Of a DNA stretch of 64,000 nucleotides, positions 56,609-63,992 are shown in pieces. Made by a program: the position numbers and the translations under genes. A model generated the notes under the pieces. That model searched no databases. It worked only from the letters and a program-made list of their open reading frames with translations, and was not told the origin of the DNA. The number at the start of each line of letters is the position of its first letter. Within the stretch, counting starts at the first letter, position 1. Source of the DNA: Acidaminococcus fermentans (GTDB lineage Bacteria > Bacillota > Negativicutes > Acidaminococcales > Acidaminococcaceae); the NCBI RefSeq assembly GCF_009696675.1, contig NZ_VULN01000011.1, forward strand, positions 25,042-89,041, read 5' to 3'.

Positions 56609-57589
56609 ATGAGATCATTGAAGATAGAAGCACTGCGCGAACTGACCGACCGGATCATGGACGGGTACCGGCTGAAACCGGAAGACCCGGAAGTCCAGGA
56701 CCTTCTGACCCAGGACCTGGCCGAACTCCAGCAGGAAGCCGGACGGCTCCAGAAGCACTTCTGCGGCAACCATGTGGATTTCTGCACCATCATCAACGCC
56801 CGGAGCGGCCGCTGCGGGGAAAACTGCAAATACTGTGCCCAGGCCGCCTGTCACCATACAGGCTGTGAAGAATACGGGTTCCTGTCCAAAGAAGAAGTGA
56901 TGAAAACCGCAAAAGCCGACCAGGATGCTGGTGCCAACCGGTTCGCCATGGTCACTTCCGGACGGGCTCTTACCGGGAAGGATTTTGAAAAGGCCCTGGA
57001 TATCTACAAAGCCATGAAAAAGGACCTGACCATCGACCTGTGTGCCTCCCACGGCATCATCAGCCGGGAACAGTTCCGCCGTCTCCGGGAAGCCGGGGTC
57101 ACCAGTTACCACCACAACATCGAAACCTCCCGGCGGTACTTCCCCCAGATCTGCACCAGCCACACCTTTGACGACCGGATCCGCACCATCAAGGCTGCCC
57201 AGGCGGAAGGCATGTGCGTATGCTCCGGCGGCATCATCGGCATGGGCGAAACCTGGCAGGACCGGCTGGACATGGCCTTTACCCTCCAGAGCCTGGGGAT
57301 CGAATCCATTCCCATCAACGCCCTGATGGCCATTCCCGGCACCGGTATGGAAGGCCGGAAGCCCCTGCCTGCAGAAGACATCCTCCGGACCATTGCCATC
57401 TTCCGGTTCATCAACCCCACCGCCAATATCCGTCTGGCTGCCGGCCGGAAGCTGCTGCCCAAAAACGGAGCCACTGCCCTCCTGGCCGGAGCCTCCGCTT
57501 CCATTACCGGCAACATGCTCACCACCAGCGGCACCACCATCAAAGACGATATGGAAATGCTGAAAGAGCTTGGCCTGACCAATCACTGA
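56609..57589 (+). CDS. bioB: Biotin synthase
   Basis: A 326-residue radical SAM enzyme inserting sulfur into dethiobiotin. Radical SAM cysteines 69, 73 and 76 in SGRCGENCKYCAQAA; GGIIGMGETWQDRLDMAF near 203 and the C-terminal RLAAGRKLLPKNGAT near 270 carry the other family residues. The ATG at 56609 touches a purine run, so the TTG at 56618, 9 nt after AAGGG, may be the true start (323 residues). bioA, bioD and bioF are not next to it, so biotin genes may be scattered or the cell takes up dethiobiotin. Confidence 0.93.
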   Translation: MRSLKIEALRELTDRIMDGYRLKPEDPEVQDLLTQDLAELQQEAGRLQKHFCGNHVDFCTIINARSGRCGENCKYCAQAACHHTGCEEYGFLSKEEVMKTAKADQDAGANRFAMVTSGRALTGKDFEKALDIYKAMKKDLTIDLCASHGIISREQFRRLREAGVTSYHHNIETSRRYFPQICTSHTFDDRIRTIKAAQAEGMCVCSGGIIGMGETWQDRLDMAFTLQSLGIESIPINALMAIPGTGMEGRKPLPAEDILRTIAIFRFINPTANIRLAAGRKLLPKNGATALLAGASASITGNMLTTSGTTIKDDMEMLKELGLTNH

Positions 57590-57594
57590 GCATA

Positions 57595-57624
57595 AAAAAA
57601 AGCCCCCTTCACGGGGGCTTTTTT
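57595..57624. terminator. Terminator shared by bioB and rubrerythrin
   Basis: AGCCCCC-TTCAC-GGGGGCT with eight A before and six T after; usable by both convergent genes. Confidence 0.85.
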
Positions 57625-57629
57625 CAGGC

Positions 57630-58172
57630 TCAGAAGCATTCACAGTTAACCATGAAATAGGATTTGGGATGAGCGCAGACCGGGCATACTTCCGGTGCTT
57701 TTTCCGCTTCCACGATATGGCCGCAGTTGGAGCAGATCCACACGGTCTTTTCGCTGCGCTGGAACATGGTGCCATCTTCCACTTTCTTCAGCAGAGCTCT
57801 GTACCGTTCTTCATGGTGCTTTTCAATGGCGCCCACGGCTTTGAACTTGTAAGCCAGATCCTTGAAGCCTTCTTTTTCAGCGGTTTCTGCGAATTCCTTG
57901 TACATTTCAGTCCATTCGTAGTTTTCGCCGGCTGCTGCATCCTTCAGGTTTTCCACCGTATCAGGGATGGAGCCACCATGGAGAGCCTTGAACCAGATCT
58001 TGGCATGTTCCTTTTCGTTGCCGGAAGTTTCCAGGAAGTTCTTGGCTACCCGTTCGTACCCTTCCTTCTTTGCTACACTGGCATAATACCCGTATTTATT
58101 GTAAGCCTGGGATTCACCTGCAAACGCAGTCCATAAGTTTTTTTCAGTCTGAGAACCTTTCAATTCAGCCAT
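57630..58172 (-). CDS. Rubrerythrin
   Basis: A 180-residue rubrerythrin, a di-iron peroxidase protecting anaerobes from H2O2. Four-helix di-iron domain with [11 protein letters not shown] near 16-26, [12 protein letters not shown] near 47-58, [18 protein letters not shown] near 80-97 and [15 protein letters not shown] near 108-122, then a rubredoxin domain with CSNCGH near 145 and CPVCAHP near 160. ATG 58172 follows AAGGAGG; longer open frame upstream ignored. It has a strong own promoter. Confidence 0.95.
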   Translation of the reverse strand: MAELKGSQTEKNLWTAFAGESQAYNKYGYYASVAKKEGYERVAKNFLETSGNEKEHAKIWFKALHGGSIPDTVENLKDAAAGENYEWTEMYKEFAETAEKEGFKDLAYKFKAVGAIEKHHEERYRALLKKVEDGTMFQRSEKTVWICSNCGHIVEAEKAPEVCPVCAHPKSYFMVNCECF

Positions 58173-58258
58173 TGTCAAATCCTCCTTTTTTTCTGTTGTT
58201 CCCCCTTCCGGGGAACTGTCTTGTACCCTTTTTTTCATTGTCATTTCCTGACACCCAT

Positions 58259-58287
58259 ATAGTACAACAAACCTAGAAAATAGTCAA
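58259..58287 (-). promoter_or_regulatory. Promoter of the rubrerythrin gene
   Basis: Minus strand TTGACT (58287-58282), 17-bp spacer, TACTAT (58264-58259). A weak AT palindrome AATAATTATT sits just upstream near 58296, only loosely like a PerR box. Confidence 0.7.
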
Positions 58288-58300
58288 GGGTTTTTAATAA

Positions 58301-59482
58301 TTATTTTCTTTTAGTCTGTGTTTTGTTCTGTTCCTTCCGGGCCAACCGTTCTGCCAGGATCTGTTCTGCCGTCCGCACCCGTCCGGATTTCTTCTGTACC
58401 TGAGAATCATGCTTCCCTTCCCAGAAAATCCTCACCGGAAGATTGGAAGAACCGGGGGGAGAGAAGTAGAAGGAAGCGCTTTTCCCTGCCGGTACCGTCC
58501 CCAGTTTCATGGTTTCCCCGTCATGGTTCCAGCCAAAGGACAGCCGGTTATCCGGGATCCGGATGTACCGGGCAGTTTCCCCCTGAGCGGTAAGTACTCC
58601 AAACCCAGCATAGGCGCCCCCATAGGGATTGAACCGGAGCTGAGCATCATTCTTGCCCCGGGTCCGGAAATTCACGTCGTACATGACCCCGTAGTTCCCA
58701 TAGTTGACCACCGGTTCATTCCGGGTCACATCGATGCCCCGTACATAGGGATCCTTGTTGTCGTCTGCCAGTTCCAGGCCCCAGATGGTTCCCTTGTCCG
58801 TATCAAAAGCATCCTGCAGGGTCACATGGACATTGGCCCCTTCAAAAGTACCCCGGAGCACATGGCCTCCTTCATCAGGGGGCAGGATGGAATAGACTTC
58901 CGCAGATACCCTTGGATCCGCATCCACCGGCATCATGATAAAGGAAACTTCCACCGGTCTTTCAAAATTCAGATCCACAATCCCGGTGACCAGTTCCTGA
59001 GGATGGAGAATGTACCCCTTCCCGTTGTTCAGGATATCCCGGGGCCCGCTGAGGAAGAATTTCCGGCCGTTGGGGGTGGAACTGTAATACCGTTCCTGGG
59101 CTTCCTTCCCGGCTTCCAGCCAGTCCTCATTGGGACGGGAGATTCCGTTCTTCCCCAAGTTAACCAGGCTGGGCCGCAAGGTAGTCCGCCGGAGCAGCAC
59201 CGCCAGCCGTTTGTCCGTACGGGTGTCGTTTACATGATGAAAGAAAAGCCGCACCGGCCCCTCCACCGTATCCCGGTACATGATCCCGATTTTTCCCACC
59301 ATTTCCGGGCTGTCGGAAAAAATCAGTTTGGGACCGTCATGGGTAATGGTCCCTTTTACTTCCTCATAGGCCGGCACCCCATCCTGCCAGGCCAGATCCT
59401 GGACCGAAGCCTGGGCTCCCAGGGGAAGCAGCAGGGACAGTCCGGCACAGAGCCAACTCCATAAAGATTTACGGTAATGCAA
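58301..59482 (-). CDS. Secreted protein of unknown function
   Basis: A 393-residue exported protein. Signal peptide about 1-25 (HYRKSLWSWLCAGLSLLLP then LGAQA, cleavage before SVQD). The mature part is mostly beta-strand-like with no transmembrane helix: DSPEMVGKIGIMYRDT near 55, repeated R/G/D-rich strands, FSPPGSSNLPVRIFWEG near 350 and a basic tail (EQNKTQTKRK). No catalytic motif is visible. I recognise similar-looking exported proteins in Negativicutes but cannot name a function. The start is a TTG at 59482, 8 nt from AGGAGG (a TTG 3 nt before is possible). It is not clearly in an operon. Confidence 0.65.
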   Translation of the reverse strand: MHYRKSLWSWLCAGLSLLLPLGAQASVQDLAWQDGVPAYEEVKGTITHDGPKLIFSDSPEMVGKIGIMYRDTVEGPVRLFFHHVNDTRTDKRLAVLLRRTTLRPSLVNLGKNGISRPNEDWLEAGKEAQERYYSSTPNGRKFFLSGPRDILNNGKGYILHPQELVTGIVDLNFERPVEVSFIMMPVDADPRVSAEVYSILPPDEGGHVLRGTFEGANVHVTLQDAFDTDKGTIWGLELADDNKDPYVRGIDVTRNEPVVNYGNYGVMYDVNFRTRGKNDAQLRFNPYGGAYAGFGVLTAQGETARYIRIPDNRLSFGWNHDGETMKLGTVPAGKSASFYFSPPGSSNLPVRIFWEGKHDSQVQKKSGRVRTAEQILAERLARKEQNKTQTKRK

Positions 59483-59597
59483 CAATGAAACCTCCTGTAT
59501 CATTAAAGTAGATTGGCAAAAAACACATTCCTTATTCTAACACAAAAACCTCCCGCCTTGTTGTTTTCAGAAATTACTCAAAAGTCCGCTTTTTCCC

Positions 59598-59626
59598 TTG
59601 TATAATACAGGGCAAATCGCTATAAT
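59598..59626 (+). promoter_or_regulatory. Promoter of the CntK-like racemase gene
   Basis: TTGTAT (59598-59603), 17-bp spacer, TATAAT (59621-59626), leader of about 70 nt. Confidence 0.65.
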
Positions 59627-59705
59627 ATAAAATATAGGATTTAATTATGAGAGTATTTTAAGAATTCGTTGTATAAATGGTTCTTTTCCAAGAAAGGAAG
59701 TTGCT

Positions 59706-60524
59706 ATGAAAGTCCGTACCATTCAGGCCGATCCCAGCGGCAACATAACCTTGTATGTGCTGGATCCGGTCCCTCAGGAAAACCGTAAAGAACTGAACCG
59801 GCAGCTGCTGGCCCTTGACCCTTCTGTGGAGCAGGTAGGGTGTCTTTCCTTTAAGGAAGACCAGCCCCAGGTGGAGATGATGGGTGGGGAATTCTGCGGA
59901 AATGCCACCCGTTCTGCCGGTGCCTGTGCCCTCTTCTACCAGGGGAAGAAAGAAGGAGAATATCAGGTCACCTGCAGCGGCTGTCCCACTCCCCTCCCGG
60001 TTTCTGCCAAAAAGATCCGGGAAAATCTCTACGATGCCACAGTTCAGCTGCCGCCCCCTTTGTCCATTGGGAAGATTCGTCTTTCTTATGAACGGGAAAG
60101 TGTGGAATGCCAGGAAGTGGTCCTGCCCGGGATCACCCATTATGTGTATTTTACCCTGAATGTGGACGAAGTGGACCAGGACCAGCTGTTCTATTCTCTC
60201 CAGCGGGAAATTTCCCGGGGAACGGAACCGGAAGCCTATGGGCTGATGCTGGTGGAAATCAGCACCTTGAAAGTGATCCCCATTGTCTATGTATCCGCTA
60301 CCGGTACCTTGTACCACGAAAAAAGCTGCGGCAGCGGATCTGCTGCTGTGGCTGCCGCCCTGGCCCATCGTCAGAAACGGTCCCTGGCCGCCACCCTCCA
60401 GGAACCAGGAGGCCGGATCGATATTGAGGCCGACTGGAAAGACGGAGAAATCATTTCCCTCACCATCGGCGGCCCCGTCCGTCTGGGAGCTGAAACCCTG
60501 GTGGACACGGACCAGGGAAAGTAA
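59706..60524 (+). CDS. DapF-fold amino acid racemase, CntK-like
   Basis: A 272-residue protein of the diaminopimelate epimerase superfamily. The two-base mechanism needs two cysteines; both are there: Cys64 in GGEFCGNATRS and Cys208 in EKSCGSGSAA. Several details match the histidine racemase CntK of staphylopine synthesis rather than DapF: DPSGNITLYVL near the start, EQVGCLSF, the GNEFCGNAT-like box, TCSGCPTPLPV, THYVYFTL near 144 and QEPGGRI near 234. DapF itself has G-N-G-(A/T)-R-C and A-C-G-T/S-G. No metallophore genes (cntL, cntM) or transporter lie beside it, so it is an orphan racemase with histidine as the likeliest substrate. AAAGGAAG precedes the ATG. Confidence 0.8.
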   Translation: MKVRTIQADPSGNITLYVLDPVPQENRKELNRQLLALDPSVEQVGCLSFKEDQPQVEMMGGEFCGNATRSAGACALFYQGKKEGEYQVTCSGCPTPLPVSAKKIRENLYDATVQLPPPLSIGKIRLSYERESVECQEVVLPGITHYVYFTLNVDEVDQDQLFYSLQREISRGTEPEAYGLMLVEISTLKVIPIVYVSATGTLYHEKSCGSGSAAVAAALAHRQKRSLAATLQEPGGRIDIEADWKDGEIISLTIGGPVRLGAETLVDTDQGK

Positions 60525-60538
60525 AGCCCTTTTTTCTC

Positions 60539-60568
60539 TTGACAATGGTTCCAACCCCATGCTAAAAT
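60539..60568 (+). promoter_or_regulatory. Promoter of tRNA-Leu
   Basis: TTGACA (60539-60544), 18-bp spacer, TAAAAT (60563-60568). Confidence 0.7.
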
Positions 60569-60595
60569 AATTTTATTGTGATACCCATCACGCTT

Positions 60596-60681
60596 GCCGA
60601 AGTGGCGGAATTGGCAGACGCACTTGACTCAAAATCAAGCGCCCTAAAAGCGTGCCGGTTCGAGTCCGGCCTTCGGCACCA
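60596..60681 (+). tRNA. tRNA-Leu (anticodon CAA)
   Basis: An 86-nt class II tRNA: acceptor GCCGAAG with CTTCGGC, anticodon stem CTTGA/TCAAG with loop CTCAAAA (anticodon CAA at 60630-60632), a long variable arm (CGCCCTAAAAGCG), T arm GGTTCGAGTCC and encoded CCA. Confidence 0.97.
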
Positions 60682-60694
60682 TTATTGAAATGAT

Positions 60695-60729
60695 AAAAGA
60701 GGCTGTTGCAAATGCAACAGCCTCTTTTT
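60695..60729 (+). terminator. Terminator after tRNA-Leu
   Basis: AAAAGAGGCTGTTGC-AAAT-GCAACAGCCTCTTTTT. CTGTTGC hairpin family. Confidence 0.9.
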
Positions 60730-60737
60730 GGGTCACG

Positions 60738-60774
60738 AACAGGGGGTGCTGCATATGCAGCACCCCCTGTTTTC
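60738..60774. terminator. Terminator of metQ
   Basis: A perfect 34-nt palindrome with arms AACAGGGGGTGCTGCAT, adjacent to the metQ stop codon; the minus strand continues with GTTC. TGCTGC hairpin family. Confidence 0.75.
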
Positions 60775-61603
60775 ATTTCGCTGGTACAATCGTCCCTTTG
60801 AATTTTTCTTCGATGAACTTCTTCACCGCTTCGGAATGGAAGATTTCGGCGATTTTTTTGTATTCCGCCTTTTCCTTGTCCTTTTCCCGGGCTACCAGTA
60901 CCATCACGGCCAGAGGTTCATCATCCTTTTCCCAGAACAGCCCCTGTTTCTTCACGTCCATACCGGAGCTCATAACATAGTTCATGGTGATCACTGCCAG
61001 GTCCACATCCGCCAGGCTCCGGGGCATCTGGGCCGCTTCCAGTTCCTTGAACTTCAGGTTCTTGGGGTTGTCCACCACATCGTTTACGGTAGCCTTGAAA
61101 CCGACCCCTTCCTTCAGTTTGATCAGGCCGGCTTTTTCCAGGAGTGCCAGGCCCCGTCCTCCGTTGGTGGGATCGTTGGGGATAGCCACCGTGGCGCCGT
61201 CCGGCACATCTTTCAGATCATGGATCTTGTCACTGTAGATGCCCATCCGCATCAGGATGGTGTTCCCGATGGGCACCAGCTTGGTACCGTTCTGCTTGTT
61301 GAAGTTGGCCAGGAAGGGCGCATGCTGATAGCTGTTCAGATCCAGGTCCCCTTCTGCCAGGGCTTTGTCCGGAGTGATGTAATCGGAGAATTCCACCACT
61401 TCCACGTTCAGCCCCTGCTTCTTGGCTTCTTCCGCCACCGCATGGACCACATCCGCATGAGGCCCGGCCGTAGCCCCGATCTTGATGGGCTTGCCGCTGT
61501 CGGCGCTTTTCTTGTCGGCACCGCTGCCTCCGCATCCGGCCGCCAAAAGGGCTGCCGCAACCAATCCCGTCAAAAACAAACGGATCTTACCTTTTCCCAA
61601 CAT
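60773..61603 (-). CDS. metQ: MetQ/NlpA-type substrate-binding lipoprotein
   Basis: A 276-residue lipoprotein of the MetQ/NlpA family. Signal peptide with lipobox LLAAGCGG (Cys24), then KIGATAGPHADVVHAV near 41-56, LNSYQHAPFLANFN near 88-101 and AIPNDPTNGGRGLALLEKAG near 139-158, the methionine-pocket motifs. It is probably a methionine (or related amino acid) binding protein, but the ABC partners metN and metI are not adjacent, and no SAM riboswitch is visible in the short upstream gap. Confidence 0.88.
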   Translation of the reverse strand: MLGKGKIRLFLTGLVAAALLAAGCGGSGADKKSADSGKPIKIGATAGPHADVVHAVAEEAKKQGLNVEVVEFSDYITPDKALAEGDLDLNSYQHAPFLANFNKQNGTKLVPIGNTILMRMGIYSDKIHDLKDVPDGATVAIPNDPTNGGRGLALLEKAGLIKLKEGVGFKATVNDVVDNPKNLKFKELEAAQMPRSLADVDLAVITMNYVMSSGMDVKKQGLFWEKDDEPLAVMVLVAREKDKEKAEYKKIAEIFHSEAVKKFIEEKFKGTIVPAK

Positions 61604-61653
61604 CTCATCGCTCCCTTTTAATTCATATTGTTTTACTAGTAATTAATGTGTAT

Positions 61654-61682
61654 ATCATAGTCGGAAAAGGGAGAGATGTCAA
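61654..61682 (-). promoter_or_regulatory. Promoter of metQ
   Basis: Minus strand TTGACA (61682-61677), 17-bp spacer, TATGAT (61659-61654). It begins right next to the preceding terminator. Confidence 0.75.
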
Positions 61683-61708
61683 GGGGCTGTTGCCTATGCA
61701 ACAGCCCC
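61683..61708 (-). terminator. Terminator of the vanZ/89-residue unit
   Basis: GGGGCTGTTGC-CTAT-GCAACAGCCCC, 4 bp past the stop of the small gene; followed on the minus strand by TTGAC only. CTGTTGC hairpin family. Confidence 0.65.
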
Positions 61709-61711
61709 CTC

Positions 61712-61981
61712 TCACCGATTGATCCATTCGTTCACTTTCCGGTTGTAATACTCATTCTTTTTCTTCTGGACCCATTTATCCCGTTCTTCGCAGATGGCCA
61801 GCATTTCGTCCACCATTTCTTCTGCCGTAGGGGGCTGGACGTGGATCAGGTACTGGGTCATCCGTTCCACGGTGCTCTCCGTCCCCAGGTTCTGGGCCAT
61901 CAGTTCTCCCAGTTCCGCCGGATACCCCAGGTTCACCACCACATCCACCAGTTCCCGGCTCAGCTGTTCCAGTCTTGTCAT
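61712..61981 (-). CDS. Small hypothetical protein
   Basis: An 89-residue, mostly helical, charged protein not recognised: LEQLSRELVDVVVNLGYP, then GELMAQNLGTEST, TAEEMVDEMLAICEERDKW and a Lys/Asn/Arg-rich end. No cysteine pair, membrane segment or signal peptide. AAGGAGA precedes ATG 61981 by 6 nt. It follows the VanZ-like gene by 23 bp, so both are probably on one transcript. Confidence 0.7.
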   Translation of the reverse strand: MTRLEQLSRELVDVVVNLGYPAELGELMAQNLGTESTVERMTQYLIHVQPPTAEEMVDEMLAICEERDKWVQKKKNEYYNRKVNEWINR

Positions 61982-62004
61982 ATCATTCTCCTTCGGTTTC
62001 CTTA

Positions 62005-62412
62005 TTATTTCTCTTCCCACAGCCGGCACAGCAGCTGTACTGCCAGGATACCCACAAACACTCCCAGGGTATCCAGCAGCACATCCGACACCTGGGCACT
62101 GCGGCCCGGGCTGAACAGCTGGAGGCATTCGTCCACGGCCCCTGCCGCAGCTCCCAGAAGCAGCGCCGGAAGGCCCCGTCCTGTAAGGCCGGTCAGCACC
62201 ATGCCCAGGGCAGTGAATTCCGTCAGATGGGCCAGTTTCCGGATGGTGTAGAAATTCAGATACCCCATCCCCGGCAGACTGCCCCACCGGGCCAGGGCCA
62301 GATGGAGCACCGACTGGCTCTCGGCCTGGGAAGCTGTCCCATTCTGGAGAGAGTGCCCCCAGATGAACCCCAGCAACACCACCAGCAAAACCCAAAGCAC
62401 CCGACGGCCCAT
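62005..62412 (-). CDS. VanZ-like family membrane protein
   Basis: A 135-residue membrane protein with four helices. N-terminal helix (VLWVLLVVLLGFIWGHS), RKLAHLTEFTALGMVLTG near 59-76 and DECLQLFSPGRSAQVSDVLLDTLGV near 93-117, the VanZ core (E-x-x-Q/L-x-F-x-P-G-R...D-x-x-x-N/D). The VanZ name comes from teicoplanin resistance but most members have no known resistance role. AGGAGGTG precedes the start. Confidence 0.82.
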   Translation of the reverse strand: MGRRVLWVLLVVLLGFIWGHSLQNGTASQAESQSVLHLALARWGSLPGMGYLNFYTIRKLAHLTEFTALGMVLTGLTGRGLPALLLGAAAGAVDECLQLFSPGRSAQVSDVLLDTLGVFVGILAVQLLCRLWEEK

Positions 62413-62448
62413 ATCTTCACCTCCTGTATAATGGGATTATTATAACAT

Positions 62449-62478
62449 AAAAGGAGCCGTCCCATAGGCAACGGCTCC
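62449..62478 (-). terminator. Terminator of the 59-residue gene
   Basis: GGAGCCGT and ACGGCTCC around CCCATAGGCA, followed on the minus strand by TTTTATGTTAT. It lies 14 bp past the stop of the small gene 62492-62671. Confidence 0.65.
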
Positions 62479-62491
62479 TCTTCTTTTTCTT

Positions 62492-62671
62492 TTATACCGA
62501 CCAGGCACTGGATTCAAAATCCACAGGCCCACGCCCTTGTCTGGCTGCCTTTACCTTGGGGCAGGACTGCTTCGGACTGTTCTTCTGGATTACGGCCCCC
62601 CATACGCTCTGGAAATCCTTGGGACGGAAGCCCAGATTCATTTCCCACATCGTAAAAACTTTCTTTTCCAT
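62492..62671 (-). CDS. Small hypothetical protein divergent from a LysR regulator
   Basis: A 59-residue protein starting MEKKVFTMWEMNLGFRPKDF, continuing QSVWGAVIQKNSPKQSC and ending GPVDFESSAWSV. Not recognised. GGGAGAG lies 5 nt before the ATG, and a terminator follows the stop codon, so it is a complete single-gene unit. Three Trp, one Cys, net positive centre (KQSCPKVKAARQGRG), no membrane segment. It is divergent from the LysR gene at 62827, the usual place for the target of such a regulator. Confidence 0.65.
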   Translation of the reverse strand: MEKKVFTMWEMNLGFRPKDFQSVWGAVIQKNSPKQSCPKVKAARQGRGPVDFESSAWSV

Positions 62672-62776
62672 ACGGATCTCTCCCTTCCCTTGTTTTCCTG
62701 CAGATTGGTTTGTTTTCTCTTTGTGACTACAGTATACGACGAAACTTATACAAAGAAAAACAAATAGATTTCAGTG

Positions 62777-62805
62777 TTATTACAAGCTGGAGATTGTAGT
62801 ATAAT
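62777..62805 (+). promoter_or_regulatory. Promoter of the second LysR gene
   Basis: TATAAT at 62800-62805 inside TGTAGTATAATACA, a near-inverted repeat that may also be a LysR site; -35 TTATTA at 17 bp is weak. A second AT-rich region near 62725-62745 (GTATACGACGAAACTTATAC) lies between the two genes. Confidence 0.5.
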
Positions 62806-62826
62806 ACAGAAAAAGGAGGCGGTCCC

Positions 62827-63774
62827 ATGGAATTGGCGCAAAAAATGTTTCTGCTGGCGGCGGAAGAGATGAATTTCACCAAGGCAGCCAAACGGGCCTT
62901 TGTAACCCAGCAGTGTCTCAGCGAGCATATCAGCAAACTGGAAAAACAGCTCCATACGAAACTGTTCCTCCGGGGCAGGCATCTCCAGCTGACGGAATCA
63001 GGAAAAGCCATGGTCAGCACCCTCCGGCAGATCCAGCACCTGGAAGAAAGCCTGGGCCATCGGATCCAGGAAATCGAGGCGGGAGAAATCGGGGAGATCC
63101 GCCTGGGGATCAGTACCTCCCGGGCCCGTCTCCTGCTGCCCCGTTTTCTGGAAACATTCCACGGGACTTATCCACAAGTCCACATTTCCATCACCCTGGG
63201 GGATACAGTCCAACATATCCAACTGATGAAAACCCAGCAGCTGGATCTGGTGTTGGGGCTGGATGCACCTTCTGATCCCTTCCTGGAAGAGAAGCTGATT
63301 GGCAAAGAGAAACTGATGGTAGTGGGCACCCTTTCTTTTTTCCGCCAGTATCATCTGGGTACCTTCTCCCCGGAAAACTGGAAAACAGGAAATACCATCT
63401 CCCTTCAGGAATTCAAGCCTTTTCCCCTGATCGGCAATCGGGAACACAGCACCCTGCTGGAACTGGTCCAGAGCTGCCTTCGGGAAAATCATCTGGACTG
63501 CCCCCAGCCCATTTCCATCAGCGACATCAGCACCCAGATCCAGCTGTGCCGGCTGGGCCATACAGCCACCTTCTGCAATGATGTGCTGGCCTATCCTCTG
63601 ATCCGGGAAGTCCAGAAGGATCAGGAAGACCCCCTGCTGGCCTTCTACATAGCCGGTGAGACCCACACCATGCGCTCCAGCATTCTCCGGCTGAAAGCCC
63701 AGGTAAGGCCCAGATACCTGGAAGATTTCACCAACAAACTGCTGGAATATATGAAAAAAATCCAGAATGGATAA
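62827..63774 (+). CDS. LysR-family transcriptional regulator
   Basis: A 315-residue LysR-type regulator. Winged helix-turn-helix near 2-60 (NFTKAAKRAFVTQQCLSEHI) and effector-binding domain (about 90-300, GEIRLGISTSRARLLLPRFL). AAAGGAGG lies 8 nt before the ATG. Divergent from the 59-residue gene, its probable target together with itself. Effector unknown. Confidence 0.9.
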   Translation: MELAQKMFLLAAEEMNFTKAAKRAFVTQQCLSEHISKLEKQLHTKLFLRGRHLQLTESGKAMVSTLRQIQHLEESLGHRIQEIEAGEIGEIRLGISTSRARLLLPRFLETFHGTYPQVHISITLGDTVQHIQLMKTQQLDLVLGLDAPSDPFLEEKLIGKEKLMVVGTLSFFRQYHLGTFSPENWKTGNTISLQEFKPFPLIGNREHSTLLELVQSCLRENHLDCPQPISISDISTQIQLCRLGHTATFCNDVLAYPLIREVQKDQEDPLLAFYIAGETHTMRSSILRLKAQVRPRYLEDFTNKLLEYMKKIQNG

Positions 63775-63799
63775 GGGGTTGTGAAATATTCACAACCCC
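63775..63799 (+). terminator. Hairpin after the second LysR gene
   Basis: GGGGTTGTGAA and TTCACAACCCC around three bases, 0-1 bp after the stop codon, without a T run. Followed by GTCGTGGGCC/CCCGCGACC-type repeated words at 63800-63836. Confidence 0.55.
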
Positions 63800-63836
63800 A
63801 GTCGTGGGCCGTGACTCACAGCCCGCGACCCGCGAC

Positions 63837-63869
63837 AAAAAGGCCTGCATCTTTCGATGCAGGCCTTTT
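63837..63869. terminator. Terminator of the rRNA operon
   Basis: AAAGGCCTGCATC and GATGCAGGCCTTT around a short loop, with A and T on both ends, 6 bp from the 3' end of 5S rRNA on the minus strand. Confidence 0.85.
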
Positions 63870-63874
63870 CTCTT

Positions 63875-63992
63875 AACCGGCAGCTCCCTATCCTCCCGGA
63901 CCGTTTCCAGTCGAGTACTTTCGGCGTATAAGGGCTTAACTGCTGTGTTCGGCATGGGAACAGGTGGATCCCCTTAGCTATCGCCACCGGAT
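63875..63992 (-). rRNA. rrf: 5S ribosomal RNA
   Basis: On the minus strand the sequence starts near CCGGTGGCGATAGC and contains the 5S landmarks CCCATGCCGAACACAG, GTTAAGCCC, CGCCGAAAGTAC and GGAGGATAGGGAGC, ending GCTGCCGG; the ends pair. About 118 nt, complete. Ends are accurate to a few bases. It implies that 23S and 16S genes lie just beyond the right edge, transcribed into the window. Confidence 0.95.

Noticed and set aside
58292..58305. PerR box before rubrerythrin
   Set aside because: AATAATTATT is a short AT palindrome with too few matching positions in an AT-rich gap to support a call.
59706..60524. Diaminopimelate epimerase DapF
   Set aside because: Catalytic boxes read FCGNATRS and SCGSGS instead of the DapF forms, and the side motifs follow CntK; DapF was kept only as an alternative.
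61604..61682. SAM riboswitch before metQ
   Set aside because: The gap has a plain promoter and is far too short for an S-box; none of its conserved words occur.
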